In this document: positions 35,801 through 45,940 of the stretch, one piece after another | Layout: every line of letters starts with the position of its first letter | Numbering within the stretch: position 1 is the stretch's first letter | Source of the DNA: an uncultured Planctomycetota bacterium | Lineage (GTDB): Bacteria > Planctomycetota > Planctomycetia > Pirellulales > Thermoguttaceae | Assembly: GCA_902796885.1 (NCBI GenBank) | Contig: CADBQY010000114.1 | Span: 1 to 64,000, forward strand | Length of the DNA stretch: 64,000 nucleotides | Reading direction: 5' to 3' | The notes under the pieces: generated by a model | Told to the model about the DNA's origin: nothing | The model's database searches: none | The model's input: the letters and a program-made list of their open reading frames with translations, nothing else | Position numbers and translations under genes: made by a program

Positions 35801-35874
35801 TGATCGACCGCCCACTGCGGCAGCTCAAAGCGGTCTGGCAGAAAGCGTTTGATCTCGGAGGTGACTATCAATGA
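32845..35874 (+). CDS. purL: Phosphoribosylformylglycinamidine synthase, PurS-PurL fused subunit
   Basis: PurL converts FGAR to FGAM using ATP and ammonia from PurQ, step four of purine synthesis. At 1009 residues it lies between small PurL (about 740) and the large single-chain form (about 1290). Residues 1-185 look like two PurS-like halves (IYVLPKPGVTDSVADNA begins the second), so PurS is fused to the N-terminus and no separate purS is needed. The synthase part shows WSEHCSHKT (catalytic His), THNHPSALEPYGGA, DCGAGGFSSAVGEMGEE and PFVSGKDSLNNEF. The glutaminase domain is absent and encoded by purQ, which overlaps by ATGA. Confidence 0.94.
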   Translation: MLWEVDIFAAPDQLDRAASDTVSDAADMGLSSDLTAVAARGYLIEGDLDAPQVEKLAALFLADPVVEQTVIGRVGDPRLDLPPGRTEAPEPIYVLPKPGVTDSVADNARKTFPLFGVAAQGCRTFKKYWIDGVTEAQRDLIAHKLLANDAIEQLVRGKLPFTKLQVGAPGEFNLRTIAIRAMSETELEKLSKEGQLFLSITEMKTIQTYFSELGRDPTDIELETIAQTWSEHCSHKTLAGRITYSGPEGEKTFDNMLKETIFAATVEIRKNLGPGDFCVSVFSDNAGVVTFNDEYNVCFKVETHNHPSALEPYGGANTGLGGVIRDPMGTGMGAKPVCNTDVFCFAPPETDVAALPPGVQHPRRIIKGVVAGVRDYGNRMGIPTVNGAVYFDRRYLGNPLVYCGNIGLLPVDMSFKHPQAGDLIVAIGGRTGRDGIHGATFSSAELTSESETLSGGAVQIGNAITEKMVLDVMLEARDRGLYNAVTDCGAGGFSSAVGEMGEEIGAEVELDAAPLKYDGLSYTEIWISEAQERMVFSVPKEKWDEFKALAESENVEAVVLGEFKPTGRLVLNYKGVKVADLPMSFLHDGRPPVIRRAVYRPAQAEPLSVRPQGDVSPAQTALSAGIGTDDWNADLDAILSSLNVASKHWVVRQYDHEVQGGSVIKPLVGVCNDGPGDAAVLRPLVSSRRALVVSCGMNPNYGDFDTADMAASAIDEAVRNAVAVGADPATIVLLDNFCWGNTDRPETLGSLVRSALACYDVAVGFGTPFVSGKDSLNNEFRPVGAEEPISIPPSLLISAMGQMPDAASAVSMDLKEAGNSLYLVGETKNELGGSHFALVRSLKGGKSPSVDIPRARRTFYAVYQAIREGLVRAAHDLSEGGLAAAAAEMAFAGNLGAELWAEHVSVDFVPGDREKLAAVPGVTAENAADPVRLFSESNSRFLIEVPAENASAFEAILAEAEVPHAQVGKVTASDRLVIVGADGKKLIDRPLRQLKAVWQKAFDLGGDYQ

Positions 35875-36644
35875 CAACGACAAAACCGAACGTACTGGTT
35901 CTCCGTGCTCCCGGCACCAACTGCGACGTCGAGACCGCCTACGCCTTTGAGCTGGCGGGCGCCAACGCCGAACGGATCCATATCAACCGGCTTCTCGAAG
36001 ATCCCGCTCTCCCCGAACGGTTTCAGATTCTCTGCTTCCCGGGGGGATTCAGTTTCGGGGACGACGTGGCGAGCGGGCGAATCCTCGCCGCGACGATCCA
36101 CCATCACCTGACCGACGCGATCCGCTCGTTCCGCGACGCGGGAAAACTGATCCTGGGAATCTGCAACGGGTTTCAGATTCTGATCAAGTCGGGCATTCTG
36201 ATCGACGAAGACGAAAACGGTCTGCGCGCCACTCTCACCTGGAACAAGAGCGGCGTCTACACCGACCGCTGGGCGCGTCTGGCCGCCGACGGCGAAAAGT
36301 GCGTCTTTCTGCGCGGGGTGAACGAACTCTACCTGCCGGTGGCTCACGCCGAAGGGCGGTTTGTCGCGCGGAGCGAAACGGTCCTCGACGAACTGGAAAA
36401 GGCGGGACGGCTGGCTCTGCGTTATCTGCCCGAAGACAACCCCAACGGCGCGGTGCGCGACGTGGCGGGTGTCTGCGACGAGACGGGGCGCGTATTCGGC
36501 CTGATGCCCCATCCCGAACGGCACATCGACGCGACCCAGCATCCCCGCTGGACCCGTCTGGCGCCGAGCGAACGCCCCGCCGCCCCCGAAACCGCCGGGG
36601 ACGGTTTCGTCCTCTTTAAGAACGCCGTGGAATATTTCCGGTAA
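35871..36644 (+). CDS. purQ: Phosphoribosylformylglycinamidine synthase, glutaminase subunit
   Basis: PurQ is the class I glutamine amidotransferase that releases ammonia for PurL. The 257-residue protein has [14 protein letters not shown], the nucleophile Cys in [10 protein letters not shown] and the His/Glu pair in LMPHPERH, giving a complete triad. Its start overlaps the purL stop by 4 bases, ensuring matched synthesis. It has a slightly long C-terminus ([19 protein letters not shown]) compared with the short bacterial form. It is followed by metG 20 bases later. Confidence 0.95.
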   Translation: MTTTKPNVLVLRAPGTNCDVETAYAFELAGANAERIHINRLLEDPALPERFQILCFPGGFSFGDDVASGRILAATIHHHLTDAIRSFRDAGKLILGICNGFQILIKSGILIDEDENGLRATLTWNKSGVYTDRWARLAADGEKCVFLRGVNELYLPVAHAEGRFVARSETVLDELEKAGRLALRYLPEDNPNGAVRDVAGVCDETGRVFGLMPHPERHIDATQHPRWTRLAPSERPAAPETAGDGFVLFKNAVEYFR

Positions 36645-36664
36645 TCGAAGGGAGCTTCAGCACA

Positions 36665-38797
36665 ATGAAAAAACGAAACATCTTGGTCACCAGCGCGCTT
36701 CCTTACGCGAACGGCGAGATTCACATCGGGCACCTGGTTGAGTATCTTCAGACCGACGTCTGGGTTCGGTTTCAGAAGCTCCGCGGGAACAACTGCCGCT
36801 ATTTCTGCGCCGACGACACGCACGGCACCGCGATCACCATCAGCGCCCGCAAAAAAGGGATCACCGAAGAGGAATTCATCGCCGGGGTGAGCCGGTCGCA
36901 CCAGGCCGACTTCGCCGCGTTCGGGATCGAGTTCGACAACTACGGCTCGACCAACTCGCCGGAAACGCGCGCCTTCTGCGTCGAAATTTGGGACGCGATC
37001 CGCAAGGCGGGACTGGTCGAAGAGCGCGAGATCAAACAGCTCTACGACCCGGTCGCGCAGACGTTCCTCGCCGACCGTTTCGTCAAGGGGACCTGTCCGA
37101 AATGCGGGCGGGCCGACCAGTACGGTGACAGCTGCGACTGCGGCGCGGTCTATTCGCCGACCGATCTGATCGATCCGGTCAGCACGTTAAGCAACACGAC
37201 GCCGGAGCTCAGAACCGCTAAACACCTCTTCGTCGAAATCGAACGGGTCCACGAATTCCTGGACGACTGGGTTTCGAATTCCGGCGCCCTTCAGCCGGAG
37301 ATCGTCAACTACCTCAAAGGTCAGTTCCTCTCCGACGCGCTCTGGCCGTGGGACGTCTCGCGCCCGGCGCCCTATTTCGGGTTCGAGATTCCCGACTCGC
37401 CGGGAAACTACTGGTACGTTTGGTTCGACGCGCCGATCGGCTACATGGGGTCGTCGATGCAGTGGTGTAAAAAGCACGGCGAAGACTCCGACTTCTGGTG
37501 GAAGAATCCCGAGACGGAAATCCACCATTTCATCGGGAAAGACATCTGCTACTTCCACACCCTTTTCTGGCCCGCCATGCTCAAAAGCGCGGGATACTCC
37601 CTTCCGACCAAGGTACACATTCACGGTTTCCTGACCGTCAACGGCGAAAAGATGTCGAAATCGCGCGGCACGTTTATCCTGGCGCGCACCTATCTGAACC
37701 ACTTAAACCCCTCGTATCTGCGTTACTTCTTCGCCACCAAAACTTCGCCGCGGGTCGACGACCTCGACCTCAATTTCGAAGAGATGGAAGCGCGGATCAA
37801 CGCCGACCTGGTCGGAAACGTCGTGAACCTGGCGAGCCGGTCGGCGAAATTCGCCGCGGTCACCGGTCTGGGCGACGCCTATCCCGAAGACGGTGGACTT
37901 TTCCGTCAGGCGGCGGATCTTTCCGAAGAGATCGCCGCCGCCTATGAAGAGCGCGACTACGGCAAGGCGCTACGTCACATTCTGGAATGCGGCTACCGCG
38001 CCAACAAGTTCTTCGAAGACGCCGCCCCCTGGACGATCCGCAAGGAGCTGGCCGCGCTCGAAGCCGACCCCGCCGCCGATCCCGCCGCGCGCGACGCGGC
38101 GTTCAAACGCCTGCAAGACGTGGCGACGATCAGCGTCAATCTGTTCCGCCAGATCGTCGTCTATCTCACGCCGATCCTTCCCGACCTGACAAAACAGACC
38201 GAAGAGCTTCTGGGCTGTAAAATCGAATCGTGGTCCGACGCCGGTCGGCCGCTCCTGGGAAAGACGATCGGCACCTATAAACACATGATGACCCGCGTTC
38301 CTAAAGAAGGGATCGAAGCAATGATCGAAGAGACGAAAAACCTGAACAAACCCGCCGACACCCCGGCCGAACCTGAAACGGACGCGGCGACCGCCGCCGA
38401 AGCGGCCGTTTCCGACGACCAATGGAAAGACTCCGGACAGCCGCTCCTCGACGAACCGATGAGCGACACGATTACCATCGACGATTTTCTCAAAGTCGAC
38501 CTGCGGGTCGGTCGAATCGTCGAGGCCGAGCAGGTCGCCGAGGCGCGCAAACTCTTAAAGCTGAAGATTTCGCTCGGCGGCGCCGAAACGCGCCAAGTCT
38601 TCGCGGGGATCAAAGCTGCCTATCCCGAACCGGAAAAACTGGTCGGCCGGCTCGTCGTCTTCGTGGCGAATCTCCAACCGCGAAAGATGAAATTCGGAAT
38701 GAGCGAAGGAATGGTCGTCGCCTCCGGTCCCGGCGGCCCCGACGTCTTTTTGACCTTCCCCGACGAGGGGGCCAAACCGGGCATGCGCCTCCACTGA
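36665..38797 (+). CDS. metG: Methionyl-tRNA synthetase
   Basis: A class I synthetase of 710 residues that charges initiator and elongator tRNA-Met. HIGH at residues 20-23 and KMSKS at about 329-333 are intact. A zinc knuckle of the four-Cys kind ([17 protein letters not shown]) lies in the connective peptide. An Ala/Glu-rich linker leads to a C-terminal tRNA-binding (EMAP/Arc1p) domain ([18 protein letters not shown] to the end), which also supports dimerisation. GGGAG precedes the ATG. It probably belongs to the purL-purQ transcript. Confidence 0.97.
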   Translation: MKKRNILVTSALPYANGEIHIGHLVEYLQTDVWVRFQKLRGNNCRYFCADDTHGTAITISARKKGITEEEFIAGVSRSHQADFAAFGIEFDNYGSTNSPETRAFCVEIWDAIRKAGLVEEREIKQLYDPVAQTFLADRFVKGTCPKCGRADQYGDSCDCGAVYSPTDLIDPVSTLSNTTPELRTAKHLFVEIERVHEFLDDWVSNSGALQPEIVNYLKGQFLSDALWPWDVSRPAPYFGFEIPDSPGNYWYVWFDAPIGYMGSSMQWCKKHGEDSDFWWKNPETEIHHFIGKDICYFHTLFWPAMLKSAGYSLPTKVHIHGFLTVNGEKMSKSRGTFILARTYLNHLNPSYLRYFFATKTSPRVDDLDLNFEEMEARINADLVGNVVNLASRSAKFAAVTGLGDAYPEDGGLFRQAADLSEEIAAAYEERDYGKALRHILECGYRANKFFEDAAPWTIRKELAALEADPAADPAARDAAFKRLQDVATISVNLFRQIVVYLTPILPDLTKQTEELLGCKIESWSDAGRPLLGKTIGTYKHMMTRVPKEGIEAMIEETKNLNKPADTPAEPETDAATAAEAAVSDDQWKDSGQPLLDEPMSDTITIDDFLKVDLRVGRIVEAEQVAEARKLLKLKISLGGAETRQVFAGIKAAYPEPEKLVGRLVVFVANLQPRKMKFGMSEGMVVASGPGGPDVFLTFPDEGAKPGMRLH

Positions 38798-38806
38798 GAA
38801 GCGGCG

Positions 38807-39535
38807 ATGGGGTCGGTCTATCGGCTTCTGGCGGTTCTCTACGCCGTGTTGATCGGAGGATGCCTGGGTTCATTCCTGAACGTGGCCGTCTGGCGTCTCC
38901 CCGCCGGGAAGAGTCTGATCCGGCCCGCCTCATTCTGCCCGAAATGCGGACACTCCATCCGTTTTTACGATAACGTTCCGGTCTTCGGCTGGCTCTTTTT
39001 GCGTGGAAAATGCCGCGACTGCCGTCAGCCGATCTCCCCCCGCTATCCGATCGTCGAAGGGATCGTCGCCGCGGCGGGCGGAATTCTCGCCGCCCTCTTT
39101 TTCGTCGGCCGGCGCGGGGTTCCGGCGGGCATCTTCCGCTGGGACGGACTTTCCGAACGGATGGCCCTTTTGGCCGACTACCAGAGCGGCGGGTCGTTCT
39201 TTTCGCCCGTCACGCCGGAGGGAACGCTCCTGGTCGGACTGGGAATGACCCTCCTGTGGCTGGCGGTCTGCGCGTTCGTCTTCGGGCTGGCGCTGATACA
39301 CTTCGACGGGCATCGGCTTTCCCCTCTCTGGCAGGGGGGGCTCCTTTGCGGGGCGTTCCTCCTGTTGGGGGAAGCGGGAATCGTTCCCGCCGCCGGCACG
39401 GTTCTCTACGCCCTGGCGGCGTCCCTTTTCGGGCGCCGCGCGATCCGCGGGCAGGGGCTGGCGTTTTTCGTCCTGTTTTTTGTCACACTCACGGGGATCA
39501 TCTTCTTCTATGGCATCTCAACTGAAGCTCTTTGA
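38807..39535 (+). CDS. Prepilin peptidase-like A24 protein, apparently degenerate
   Basis: A 242-residue membrane protein. The N-terminus is the typical PilD amino-methylation region: [20 protein letters not shown] and two zinc-binding pairs, CPKC and CRDC. About six hydrophobic segments follow. The peptidase half looks damaged: the first Asp region reads [11 protein letters not shown] where DxxxxxLPD is expected, and no GxGD motif is visible. It is also a little shorter than usual. It may be a methyltransferase-only or inactive form, or a divergent enzyme. The end overlaps the start of priA by 26 bases. No pilin genes are near. Confidence 0.7.
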   Translation: MGSVYRLLAVLYAVLIGGCLGSFLNVAVWRLPAGKSLIRPASFCPKCGHSIRFYDNVPVFGWLFLRGKCRDCRQPISPRYPIVEGIVAAAGGILAALFFVGRRGVPAGIFRWDGLSERMALLADYQSGGSFFSPVTPEGTLLVGLGMTLLWLAVCAFVFGLALIHFDGHRLSPLWQGGLLCGAFLLLGEAGIVPAAGTVLYALAASLFGRRAIRGQGLAFFVLFFVTLTGIIFFYGISTEAL

Positions 39536-41906
39536 CGACTCGGCGCCGCCCCCGAAACGGGAGAAAACTCCGCGTTCCGAAACGCCGTCCGCCGTTTCTC
39601 CCTGCTGGAAAGCTTCGGTTGTCTATCAGGAGGGAGCCGAAGGGGTTTTCGACTACCTGATTCCCGAAGAGTTTCTTTCGCTCGTCCGTCCGGGAGAGCG
39701 TCTTTACGTGCCGCTGGGAGTCTCGAATCGGCGCGTGGTCGCCTGGTGTATCGCCACGTCGTTCGGTCCGCCCCCCCTTTCGGCCAAGGGGAAGCCGGTT
39801 CGCTTAAAGCCGATCTCGAAACCGATCGACGAGGAACCGCTCCTCTCGCCGAAGATGCTCGATCTGGCGCGCTGGCTTTCCAAGCGCTACTTCTGTCCGC
39901 TGGGGACCGTGATGGAGACGATCCTTCCGGCGGGCGTGCGCAGGCAGGCGGGAACCCGGCCGACCACCGTCTATCGCGTCGCCGACGACCTCGCCGAAAG
40001 ACTCGCGCGGTTAGAGACACAGAAAGCCGACGCGAAACGCCGCGCGCCGATTCTGACGCCGAAACAGCGTCTGGCACTCGACGTGTTGCAAAAATCGCCC
40101 GAACCGATGACCCTGGGCGAGCTGGCCCGTTCGGCGCGAACCAGCGACGTGCCGGTCCGCGCGCTTAAAGAGATGGGGCTCCTTCAGGCCGAACGGATTC
40201 GGCGGAAGAGCAAAATCTTTGAAGAACTTCAAAAAGAAGTGCCCCGTACCGATCCGCTCGACCTGAACTCCGACCAGGCCGAAGCCGTCGCGCGTATTAC
40301 GCATTACGTGAAGACGGGGACCTATAAGACGATCCTCCTGCACGGGGTCACCGGCAGCGGCAAGACCGAGGTTTATCTCCAGTCGATCGCCGAGGCGGTT
40401 CGGATCGGGAAACAGGCGATCGTCCTCGTCCCCGAAATCAGTCTGACGCCGCAGACGGTCCGGCGGTTCCGGCAGCGGTTCGATTCGGTCGCCGTCCTGC
40501 ACAGCCATCTGACCGATATCGAACGGCACGTCGAATGGCGTCGGATCAGCGAGGGAAAAGCGCAGGTCGTGATCGGCGCGCGTAGCGCCGTTTTCGCGCC
40601 GCTCGACCGGCTCGGACTGATCGTGATCGACGAAGAGCACGAGACTTCGTTCAAACAGGGGGAACTCCCCCGCTATCACGCGCGGGAAGCGGCGCGCTAC
40701 CGCGCGTGGCAGGAGGGGATTCCTCTCCTTTTAGGCTCGGCGACTCCGTCTCTGGAAAGCTGGCACCACGCCCAAAAGGGGGAATACGACCTCGTCACGA
40801 TGCCGCGGCGGGTCAACGACTATCCGCTGCCGAAAGTCTCGCTCCTCGATCTGCGCACTTCCGGCGAGACGGGGTTCGCGCACGGCGCCATCCACCGAAA
40901 ACTGGCGATGGCGATCCAGGACGCGCTCGACGCGAACAGGCAGGTGATCCTCTTTCTGAACCGGCGCGGCTACTCGACCCGCATCCAATGCCCGCGGTGC
41001 GGCGAGGTGGTGAAATGTCCGAATTGCGACGTTCCGCTGACCCATCACCGCACCGAACGGGCCGCGATCTGCCACTACTGCGACTACGAAACGCCGATTC
41101 CCCGCCGATGCCCGAATCCCGACTGCCGCGGCGGCGGGGATATCCTCTTCAGCGGGTTCGGGACCGAACGGCTCGAGAAGGAGCTCGCCGACCGATTCGC
41201 CGCGCCGCTTCTCCGCATGGACATGGACACCATGCGCGGCCGGGGAGCTCACGAAAAAGCGCTCGAAGCGTTCCGGCGCGGCGAGTACAAGATACTCCTG
41301 GGAACCCAGATGATCGCCAAGGGGCTCGATTTTCCGAACGTCCTTCTGGTCGGCGTGATCAGCGCCGACACCTCGCTCTATCATCCCGACTTCCGCGCCT
41401 CGGAACGGACGTTTCACCTGATCACTCAGGTCGCGGGGCGAACCGGACGCGGCGAACGGGGCGGGCGGGTGATCGTTCAGACCTACGCGCCGGAACACCC
41501 GGCGATCGTGGCGGCGGCGAAACACGACTTTCACGCGTTCGCGGCCGAAGAACTCGCCAACCGGCAGAAGGTCGGGTATCCCCCCTTTACCGAATTGGTC
41601 CGATTCATCGTGCGGGGGGAAGACGGCGACAAGACCGAGTCGTTCGCCGCGCGCCTGACCGACCGACTCCGCGCCTCGCTTTCCGAGGCGAAAGACAACG
41701 CCGGCGCCTCCCTGCCGTTCCGGATTTTAGGGCCGGCGCCGGCGGTCTTCCCTAAACTCCGAGGACTTTGGCGCTGGCACATTCATATCCACTCGAAGTT
41801 CGGCGCGGCGATGCGCGAATCGATCCGCCGCGCGCTGGCCGAAAAGATCGACAAGCCCGACGGGGTCGAGTGGGTCATCGACGTCGATCCGATCGACATG
41901 CTGTAA
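39510..41906 (+). CDS. priA: Primosomal helicase PriA
   Basis: PriA restarts stalled replication forks by recognising fork DNA and reloading DnaB. The 798-residue protein has an N-terminal fork-binding domain ([15 protein letters not shown]), a winged helix, Walker [18 protein letters not shown] (DEEH box), [10 protein letters not shown], an eight-Cys zinc module ([23 protein letters not shown]) and QVAGRTGRG. The ATG at 39510 is used; a TTG at 39480 would add ten residues. It overlaps the prepilin peptidase gene. A Pro/Lys-rich N-terminal extension of about 35 residues is not conserved. Confidence 0.95.
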   Translation: MASQLKLFDDSAPPPKREKTPRSETPSAVSPCWKASVVYQEGAEGVFDYLIPEEFLSLVRPGERLYVPLGVSNRRVVAWCIATSFGPPPLSAKGKPVRLKPISKPIDEEPLLSPKMLDLARWLSKRYFCPLGTVMETILPAGVRRQAGTRPTTVYRVADDLAERLARLETQKADAKRRAPILTPKQRLALDVLQKSPEPMTLGELARSARTSDVPVRALKEMGLLQAERIRRKSKIFEELQKEVPRTDPLDLNSDQAEAVARITHYVKTGTYKTILLHGVTGSGKTEVYLQSIAEAVRIGKQAIVLVPEISLTPQTVRRFRQRFDSVAVLHSHLTDIERHVEWRRISEGKAQVVIGARSAVFAPLDRLGLIVIDEEHETSFKQGELPRYHAREAARYRAWQEGIPLLLGSATPSLESWHHAQKGEYDLVTMPRRVNDYPLPKVSLLDLRTSGETGFAHGAIHRKLAMAIQDALDANRQVILFLNRRGYSTRIQCPRCGEVVKCPNCDVPLTHHRTERAAICHYCDYETPIPRRCPNPDCRGGGDILFSGFGTERLEKELADRFAAPLLRMDMDTMRGRGAHEKALEAFRRGEYKILLGTQMIAKGLDFPNVLLVGVISADTSLYHPDFRASERTFHLITQVAGRTGRGERGGRVIVQTYAPEHPAIVAAAKHDFHAFAAEELANRQKVGYPPFTELVRFIVRGEDGDKTESFAARLTDRLRASLSEAKDNAGASLPFRILGPAPAVFPKLRGLWRWHIHIHSKFGAAMRESIRRALAEKIDKPDGVEWVIDVDPIDML

Positions 41907-41954
41907 CCGACACGCAAAAAACGTTATTCTTTCCTCAACGCAAAGGAGCGAACC

Positions 41955-43514
41955 ATGGCCACCGAAAAACCTCTCTTCACCCGCGAGGCGGAAGACCTCA
42001 TCTTTAACACCGCCCGCGCCCAGGTCGTCTCGACCGTTCTGTGGCGCGGCTCCGGCAAACCCGGTCCCGATTTTTCGAAAGAGCTCGGCGATCTGGCCAA
42101 AACGCCGGTACTCGGCACGTTCGTCAGTTTCAAGAAGAACGGCGGACTGCGCAGCTGCATGGGATGGATGAACGACGGGGTCGGCCTCGCCGAGGCTCTG
42201 CGCGCCTCGGCCATTTCGGCGGCGCGCGAAGACCCGCGGTTCCCCCCGCTCTCCGGTTCGGAATTCGAGTCCCTGACGATGGAAGTCTGGGTCTTGTGGG
42301 GAATGACCGAAACGACTTGTCCGCCGGAAGACCGCGCGGGCGCGTTCGAGATCGGCCGACACGGTCTGCAGATCAGCGGCGGCGGGCGGCGCGGACTTCT
42401 GCTGCCCGGCGTGGCGCTCGAGTTCGGGATGGACAATCTCCAATTTTTAGAGGCGGTCTGCCAAAAGGCGGGACTTCCCAAAGGCGCGTGGCGCGATCGC
42501 CGAACCGTGCTCTACATTTTCGAGGGACTGGCGATCGACCGTCCCTTCTTCGACGAAGCGGTCGCCGCCGAACGCGCCCGGGCGGCGCGCGAGAACCGGG
42601 ACGCCGACGGGCGGTTCGACGCGCGGCAATACACCTGGAACTTCGGTCCCGCGCCGACGGCTCCCGCCCCGTCCCGTCCCGCGCCTCAAGAGTCCGAACC
42701 CCCCGCGTCGCGCCCGGCGGCGGTCGCCGGCATGTTCTATCCGCGCGGAGAGGAACAGAAGAGAATGCTCGACGCTTTCGCCGCCGTCTCGGCCAAAGAG
42801 CCGACCTGCGAGGCGAAAGCGGTGATGGTCCCGCACGCCGGCTGGATCTATTCCGGCGAGCTCGCTTACCGCACCCTCGCCGAGACGAAAATCCCCTCGT
42901 CGGTTCTGATCCTGGCGCCGAAACACCGTCCCGAAGGGGCCCCCTGGGCGCTCTCTCCGGCGAAAGCCTGGGAATACGGAGACGGCCGGCTCGAAAACGA
43001 CCTGGAACTGACGCGCGGAATCGCCGAGGCCGTTCCGCGGTTCAAACTCGACACGCTTTCGCACAGGCGGGAACATGCCGTCGAGGTGATTCTGCCGATT
43101 CTGGCGCGTCTGGCGCCGAACGTCCGGGTCGCGGGCGGAGTGATCGGATTCGGAAACGAGGATGACCTCTTCGACGGGGCGCGGCGGCTGGCCGACTATT
43201 ACGCCGGGCTGAAGAATCCGCCCCTGCTGATCATTTCGAGCGACATGAACCACTACGAAAGTCTGGCGCGGACCGAAGAGCTCGACCAGAAGGCGCTCGA
43301 CGCGCTCGAAACGCTCGACCCGCGCCGTCTCTGCAAAGTCGTCGCCGAGAACCGGATCTCGATGTGCGGGGTTCATCCGGCGGCGTTCGTTCTGGAGACG
43401 CTCCGCCGCGCCGGCCGCCTCTCGTCGTGCCGGAAGGTCGGACACACGACCAGTGCCGCCGCTTCGGGGGACACCGCGCACGTGGTCGGTTACGCGGGAT
43501 ACCTCTTCTTCTGA
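41955..43514 (+). CDS. AMMECR1-MEMO fusion protein
   Basis: A 519-residue fusion of the A and B components of the AmmeMemoRadiSam system. Residues about 1-190 are AMMECR1-like (GTFVSFKKNGGLRSCMGWM, ISAAREDPRFPPLS, LLLPGVALEFGMD). A Pro/Ala linker (about 215-250) joins the MEMO-like domain (about 254-519): AAVAGMFYPRG, MVPHAGWIYSGELAYRTL, ISSDMNHYE, MCGVHPAAFV and VGYAGYLFF, keeping His, Asp and Cys positions of the metal site, although APKHRPEG replaces the usual GPxHH. The radical SAM component is not adjacent. AAGGAG precedes the ATG. The biochemical role of the system is unsettled; protein modification is suggested from genomics. Confidence 0.9.
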   Translation: MATEKPLFTREAEDLIFNTARAQVVSTVLWRGSGKPGPDFSKELGDLAKTPVLGTFVSFKKNGGLRSCMGWMNDGVGLAEALRASAISAAREDPRFPPLSGSEFESLTMEVWVLWGMTETTCPPEDRAGAFEIGRHGLQISGGGRRGLLLPGVALEFGMDNLQFLEAVCQKAGLPKGAWRDRRTVLYIFEGLAIDRPFFDEAVAAERARAARENRDADGRFDARQYTWNFGPAPTAPAPSRPAPQESEPPASRPAAVAGMFYPRGEEQKRMLDAFAAVSAKEPTCEAKAVMVPHAGWIYSGELAYRTLAETKIPSSVLILAPKHRPEGAPWALSPAKAWEYGDGRLENDLELTRGIAEAVPRFKLDTLSHRREHAVEVILPILARLAPNVRVAGGVIGFGNEDDLFDGARRLADYYAGLKNPPLLIISSDMNHYESLARTEELDQKALDALETLDPRRLCKVVAENRISMCGVHPAAFVLETLRRAGRLSSCRKVGHTTSAAASGDTAHVVGYAGYLFF

Positions 43515-43539
43515 GCGGCGCTCCGCGAACCGTTTTGCC

Positions 43540-43567
43540 TTGAAAAATTTGGGGGCTCTGTTAAGAT
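43540..43567 (+). promoter_or_regulatory. Promoter of the ABC transporter cluster
   Basis: TTGAAA at 43540-43545 and TAAGAT at 43562-43567 are separated by 16 bases, about 105 bases before the ATPase ATG. Confidence 0.5.
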
Positions 43568-43671
43568 AAAGGGAAGGCCGCGGCCCGGCGGAGCGCTCTT
43601 TCGCGCGCGCGAAATCCGGCTCGGCCGACACGAATCCAAACGAAAGCGAAATCAGGAATTCCGCCAGAACA

Positions 43672-44379
43672 ATGCTTGAACTGCGAAACTTAAAGAAATC
43701 GTACAAAGAACCGGACGGGAGCGAGCTTCCGATCCTCGACGTCCCTCACTGGAAGGTCGACGCCGGGGAACAGGTGGTCGTGATCGGTCCGAGCGGATGC
43801 GGCAAGACGACCCTTCTGCACATCATCGCCGGCATTCTGAAACCGACTACCGGACACGTTCTGATCGACGGGTGGGATATTCCCCTGTTGAACGAGTCGG
43901 AACGGGACCAGTTCCGCGCCCTGCGGATCGGTTACGTCTTTCAGACATTCAATCTCCTCCAAGGGTTCTCGGCACTCGAAAACGTGATGATCGGGATGGC
44001 GTTCGCCGGGAAAGGGTCGGACCGCGCCCGCGCGATCGACCTGCTCGACCGCGTCGGGCTGAAACACCGTCTCCATCACAAACCGGGGCAGATGTCGGTC
44101 GGCGAACAGCAGCGCGTCTCGGTCGCCCGGGCGCTGGCCAATAAACCGAAACTGGTCCTCGCCGACGAGCCGACGGCGAACGTCGACGTCGGGAATCAGC
44201 AGTTGGTGATCGATATGCTCCGCAACTCCTGCCGGGAAGAGGGCGTGGCGCTGATCATCGTCACGCACGCGCCGCAGGTCTCGTCGCAGTTCGACCGGGT
44301 CGACCGGCTGACCGAGATCAACCTGGTCGCCAAGAAGAAGGTCGGCGAACTCGAAGAACAGCTCCATCCGGCCGGCTGA
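43672..44379 (+). CDS. LolD/MacB-type ABC transporter ATPase
   Basis: A 235-residue ATPase that pairs with FtsX-type permeases. Walker A GPSGCGKTT, the Q-loop VFQTFNLLQGFSALENV, Walker B LVLADEPTANVD and the H-loop VTHAP are intact. The signature is MSVGEQQR, with Val in place of the first Gly of LSGGQ. The permease gene starts 64 bases downstream and a DUF3299-like membrane protein gene follows, so the three form one export, import or mechanotransmission unit. LolD/MacB ATPases do not usually import; a zinc link is inferred only from neighbours. Confidence 0.9.
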   Translation: MLELRNLKKSYKEPDGSELPILDVPHWKVDAGEQVVVIGPSGCGKTTLLHIIAGILKPTTGHVLIDGWDIPLLNESERDQFRALRIGYVFQTFNLLQGFSALENVMIGMAFAGKGSDRARAIDLLDRVGLKHRLHHKPGQMSVGEQQRVSVARALANKPKLVLADEPTANVDVGNQQLVIDMLRNSCREEGVALIIVTHAPQVSSQFDRVDRLTEINLVAKKKVGELEEQLHPAG

Positions 44380-44443
44380 ACGCCGCGCCGTCCGACGAAA
44401 AGAAACGCGCACGCGCGTCATACGAATAAGGGAATCGCAAAAG

Positions 44444-45886
44444 ATGAGTTTGATCAAAATCGCGTTACGGAGTGTCCAGCACCGAAGCCTCGCTTCGGGA
44501 CTGACGGCGCTGTCGATCTCGCTGGGGGTCGCGCTGGTGGTGACCGTTCTGGTGATCAACGGCGTGATCAGCAAAACGTTCCGGCAGGGAGCCCAGGGGT
44601 ACGACCTGATTCTGGGAGCCAAAGGGAGCAAACTGCAGCTAGTTCTGAGCACCGTCTTCTACAACCAGGACCCTCTCCCGCCGATTCCGTACCGCTACTA
44701 CACCCTTCTGAACACCAGCCGGTACTCGGCGGAAGTCGAAGCGGCGATTCCGATCGCGATGGGAGACCGCTACCAGGGAGCGCCGGTGATCGGCACGATT
44801 CCCGATTACTTCAAGAAGCTGATCCGTCCCGACGGAAAGCCATACACCTTTATGCAGGGGGACGCGTTTAAAAACTCCGACGTCGACTCGGCGGTGGTCG
44901 GCTACACAATCGCCAAACAGCAGAGGATCAAACTCGGCGACAAAATCCGATTCGGCCACAGCGGCGGCACGCGCGACGACGACCTGCACGACGCGTTCAC
45001 CGTGGTCGGCATTCTCGACCACACCGGAACGCCGAACGACCGCGCCGTCTTCGTCAATCTCGAGGGATTCTATCAGCAACACGAAGGGAACGAAGGGCCT
45101 CTGAAAGTCGATTACTCTCTCCTCGAAGCCGAAAAAGACGCCCGCCAAAACGGCGCGGGGGACGCCCGCGCCGAAGAGGACGCGGACCACGCCGGGCATG
45201 ACCATGATCACGCCGATCACGAGCGCCGTCTGACCGCCGTCTTGATCGTCACGAAAGAACAGGACGAGCAGGTCGCCGCGACGATGAGCCAAATCGACCG
45301 AATGATGGAGAACCAGCCGGGCGTCTCGATCGACGAAACGCAGCTCATTTCGAAGCGTCAGCGCCGCAAGGTGGTCAATACGGCGGTCACCGCGTTGCAG
45401 CCGAAACTCGAGGGGGAACTCTTAGAGGCGCAGGCGGTCGCTCCGGTGCAGGAGATCGCGGCGTTCTATCAGGACGTGATCGGGAACATTCAGTATATTC
45501 TGATTCTCTTCGCGGTACAGGTGATCATCGTGGCGGGGATCGGCATGATGGTCAGCATCTACAACTCCATGAACGAGCGTCGGCAGGAGATCGCCATCAT
45601 GCGCGCGCTCGGCGCGCGCCGGGTCACGGTCATGTCGATCATTCTCCTCGAATCGATCCTCCTTTCGCTGGGCGGGGGGATTCTGGGCGTTCTGATCGGG
45701 CACGGTCTGGTCTGGGGTTTGAGTCCGCTCATCATGGAGTACTCGAACGTGATGGTCCGCTTTTGGGACTTCCAGCCGGCCGAGCTGATTCTGATTCCGG
45801 GTCTGATCGCGATGGCCTCGATCGTCGGTTATCTGCCGGCGGTGATCGCTTACCGAACCGACGTGGCGCAGTCACTTCAGCCGTGA
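44444..45886 (+). CDS. FtsX/MacB-type ABC transporter permease with His-rich loop
   Basis: A 480-residue permease. One transmembrane helix near the N-terminus (TALSISLGVALVVTVLVING), a large periplasmic MacB-PCD domain (about 45-370) and three C-terminal helices (from IQYILILFAVQVIIVAGIGM) with the EIAIMRALGARR cytoplasmic coupling motif of FtsX permeases. The periplasmic domain carries a His/Asp-rich loop, DADHAGHDHDHADHERR, at about residue 247-263, likely to bind divalent metal such as zinc. It sits between its ATPase and a DUF3299-like protein gene. Confidence 0.9.
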   Translation: MSLIKIALRSVQHRSLASGLTALSISLGVALVVTVLVINGVISKTFRQGAQGYDLILGAKGSKLQLVLSTVFYNQDPLPPIPYRYYTLLNTSRYSAEVEAAIPIAMGDRYQGAPVIGTIPDYFKKLIRPDGKPYTFMQGDAFKNSDVDSAVVGYTIAKQQRIKLGDKIRFGHSGGTRDDDLHDAFTVVGILDHTGTPNDRAVFVNLEGFYQQHEGNEGPLKVDYSLLEAEKDARQNGAGDARAEEDADHAGHDHDHADHERRLTAVLIVTKEQDEQVAATMSQIDRMMENQPGVSIDETQLISKRQRRKVVNTAVTALQPKLEGELLEAQAVAPVQEIAAFYQDVIGNIQYILILFAVQVIIVAGIGMMVSIYNSMNERRQEIAIMRALGARRVTVMSIILLESILLSLGGGILGVLIGHGLVWGLSPLIMEYSNVMVRFWDFQPAELILIPGLIAMASIVGYLPAVIAYRTDVAQSLQP

Positions 45887-45940
45887 CAATCGGAACCGCG
45901 CCACATTCACCGAAACTCAAACCTGAAAGATCATTCGACC

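Noticed and set aside
32821-35883. A 1020-codon open frame antisense to purL
   Set aside because: It is the mirror of purL's strong GC-rich codon pattern; the product has no family features and purL is unambiguous.
41955-43514. Two separate AMMECR1 and MEMO genes
   Set aside because: The frame is continuous through the Pro-rich linker with no stop or internal ribosome site, so it is one fused gene.
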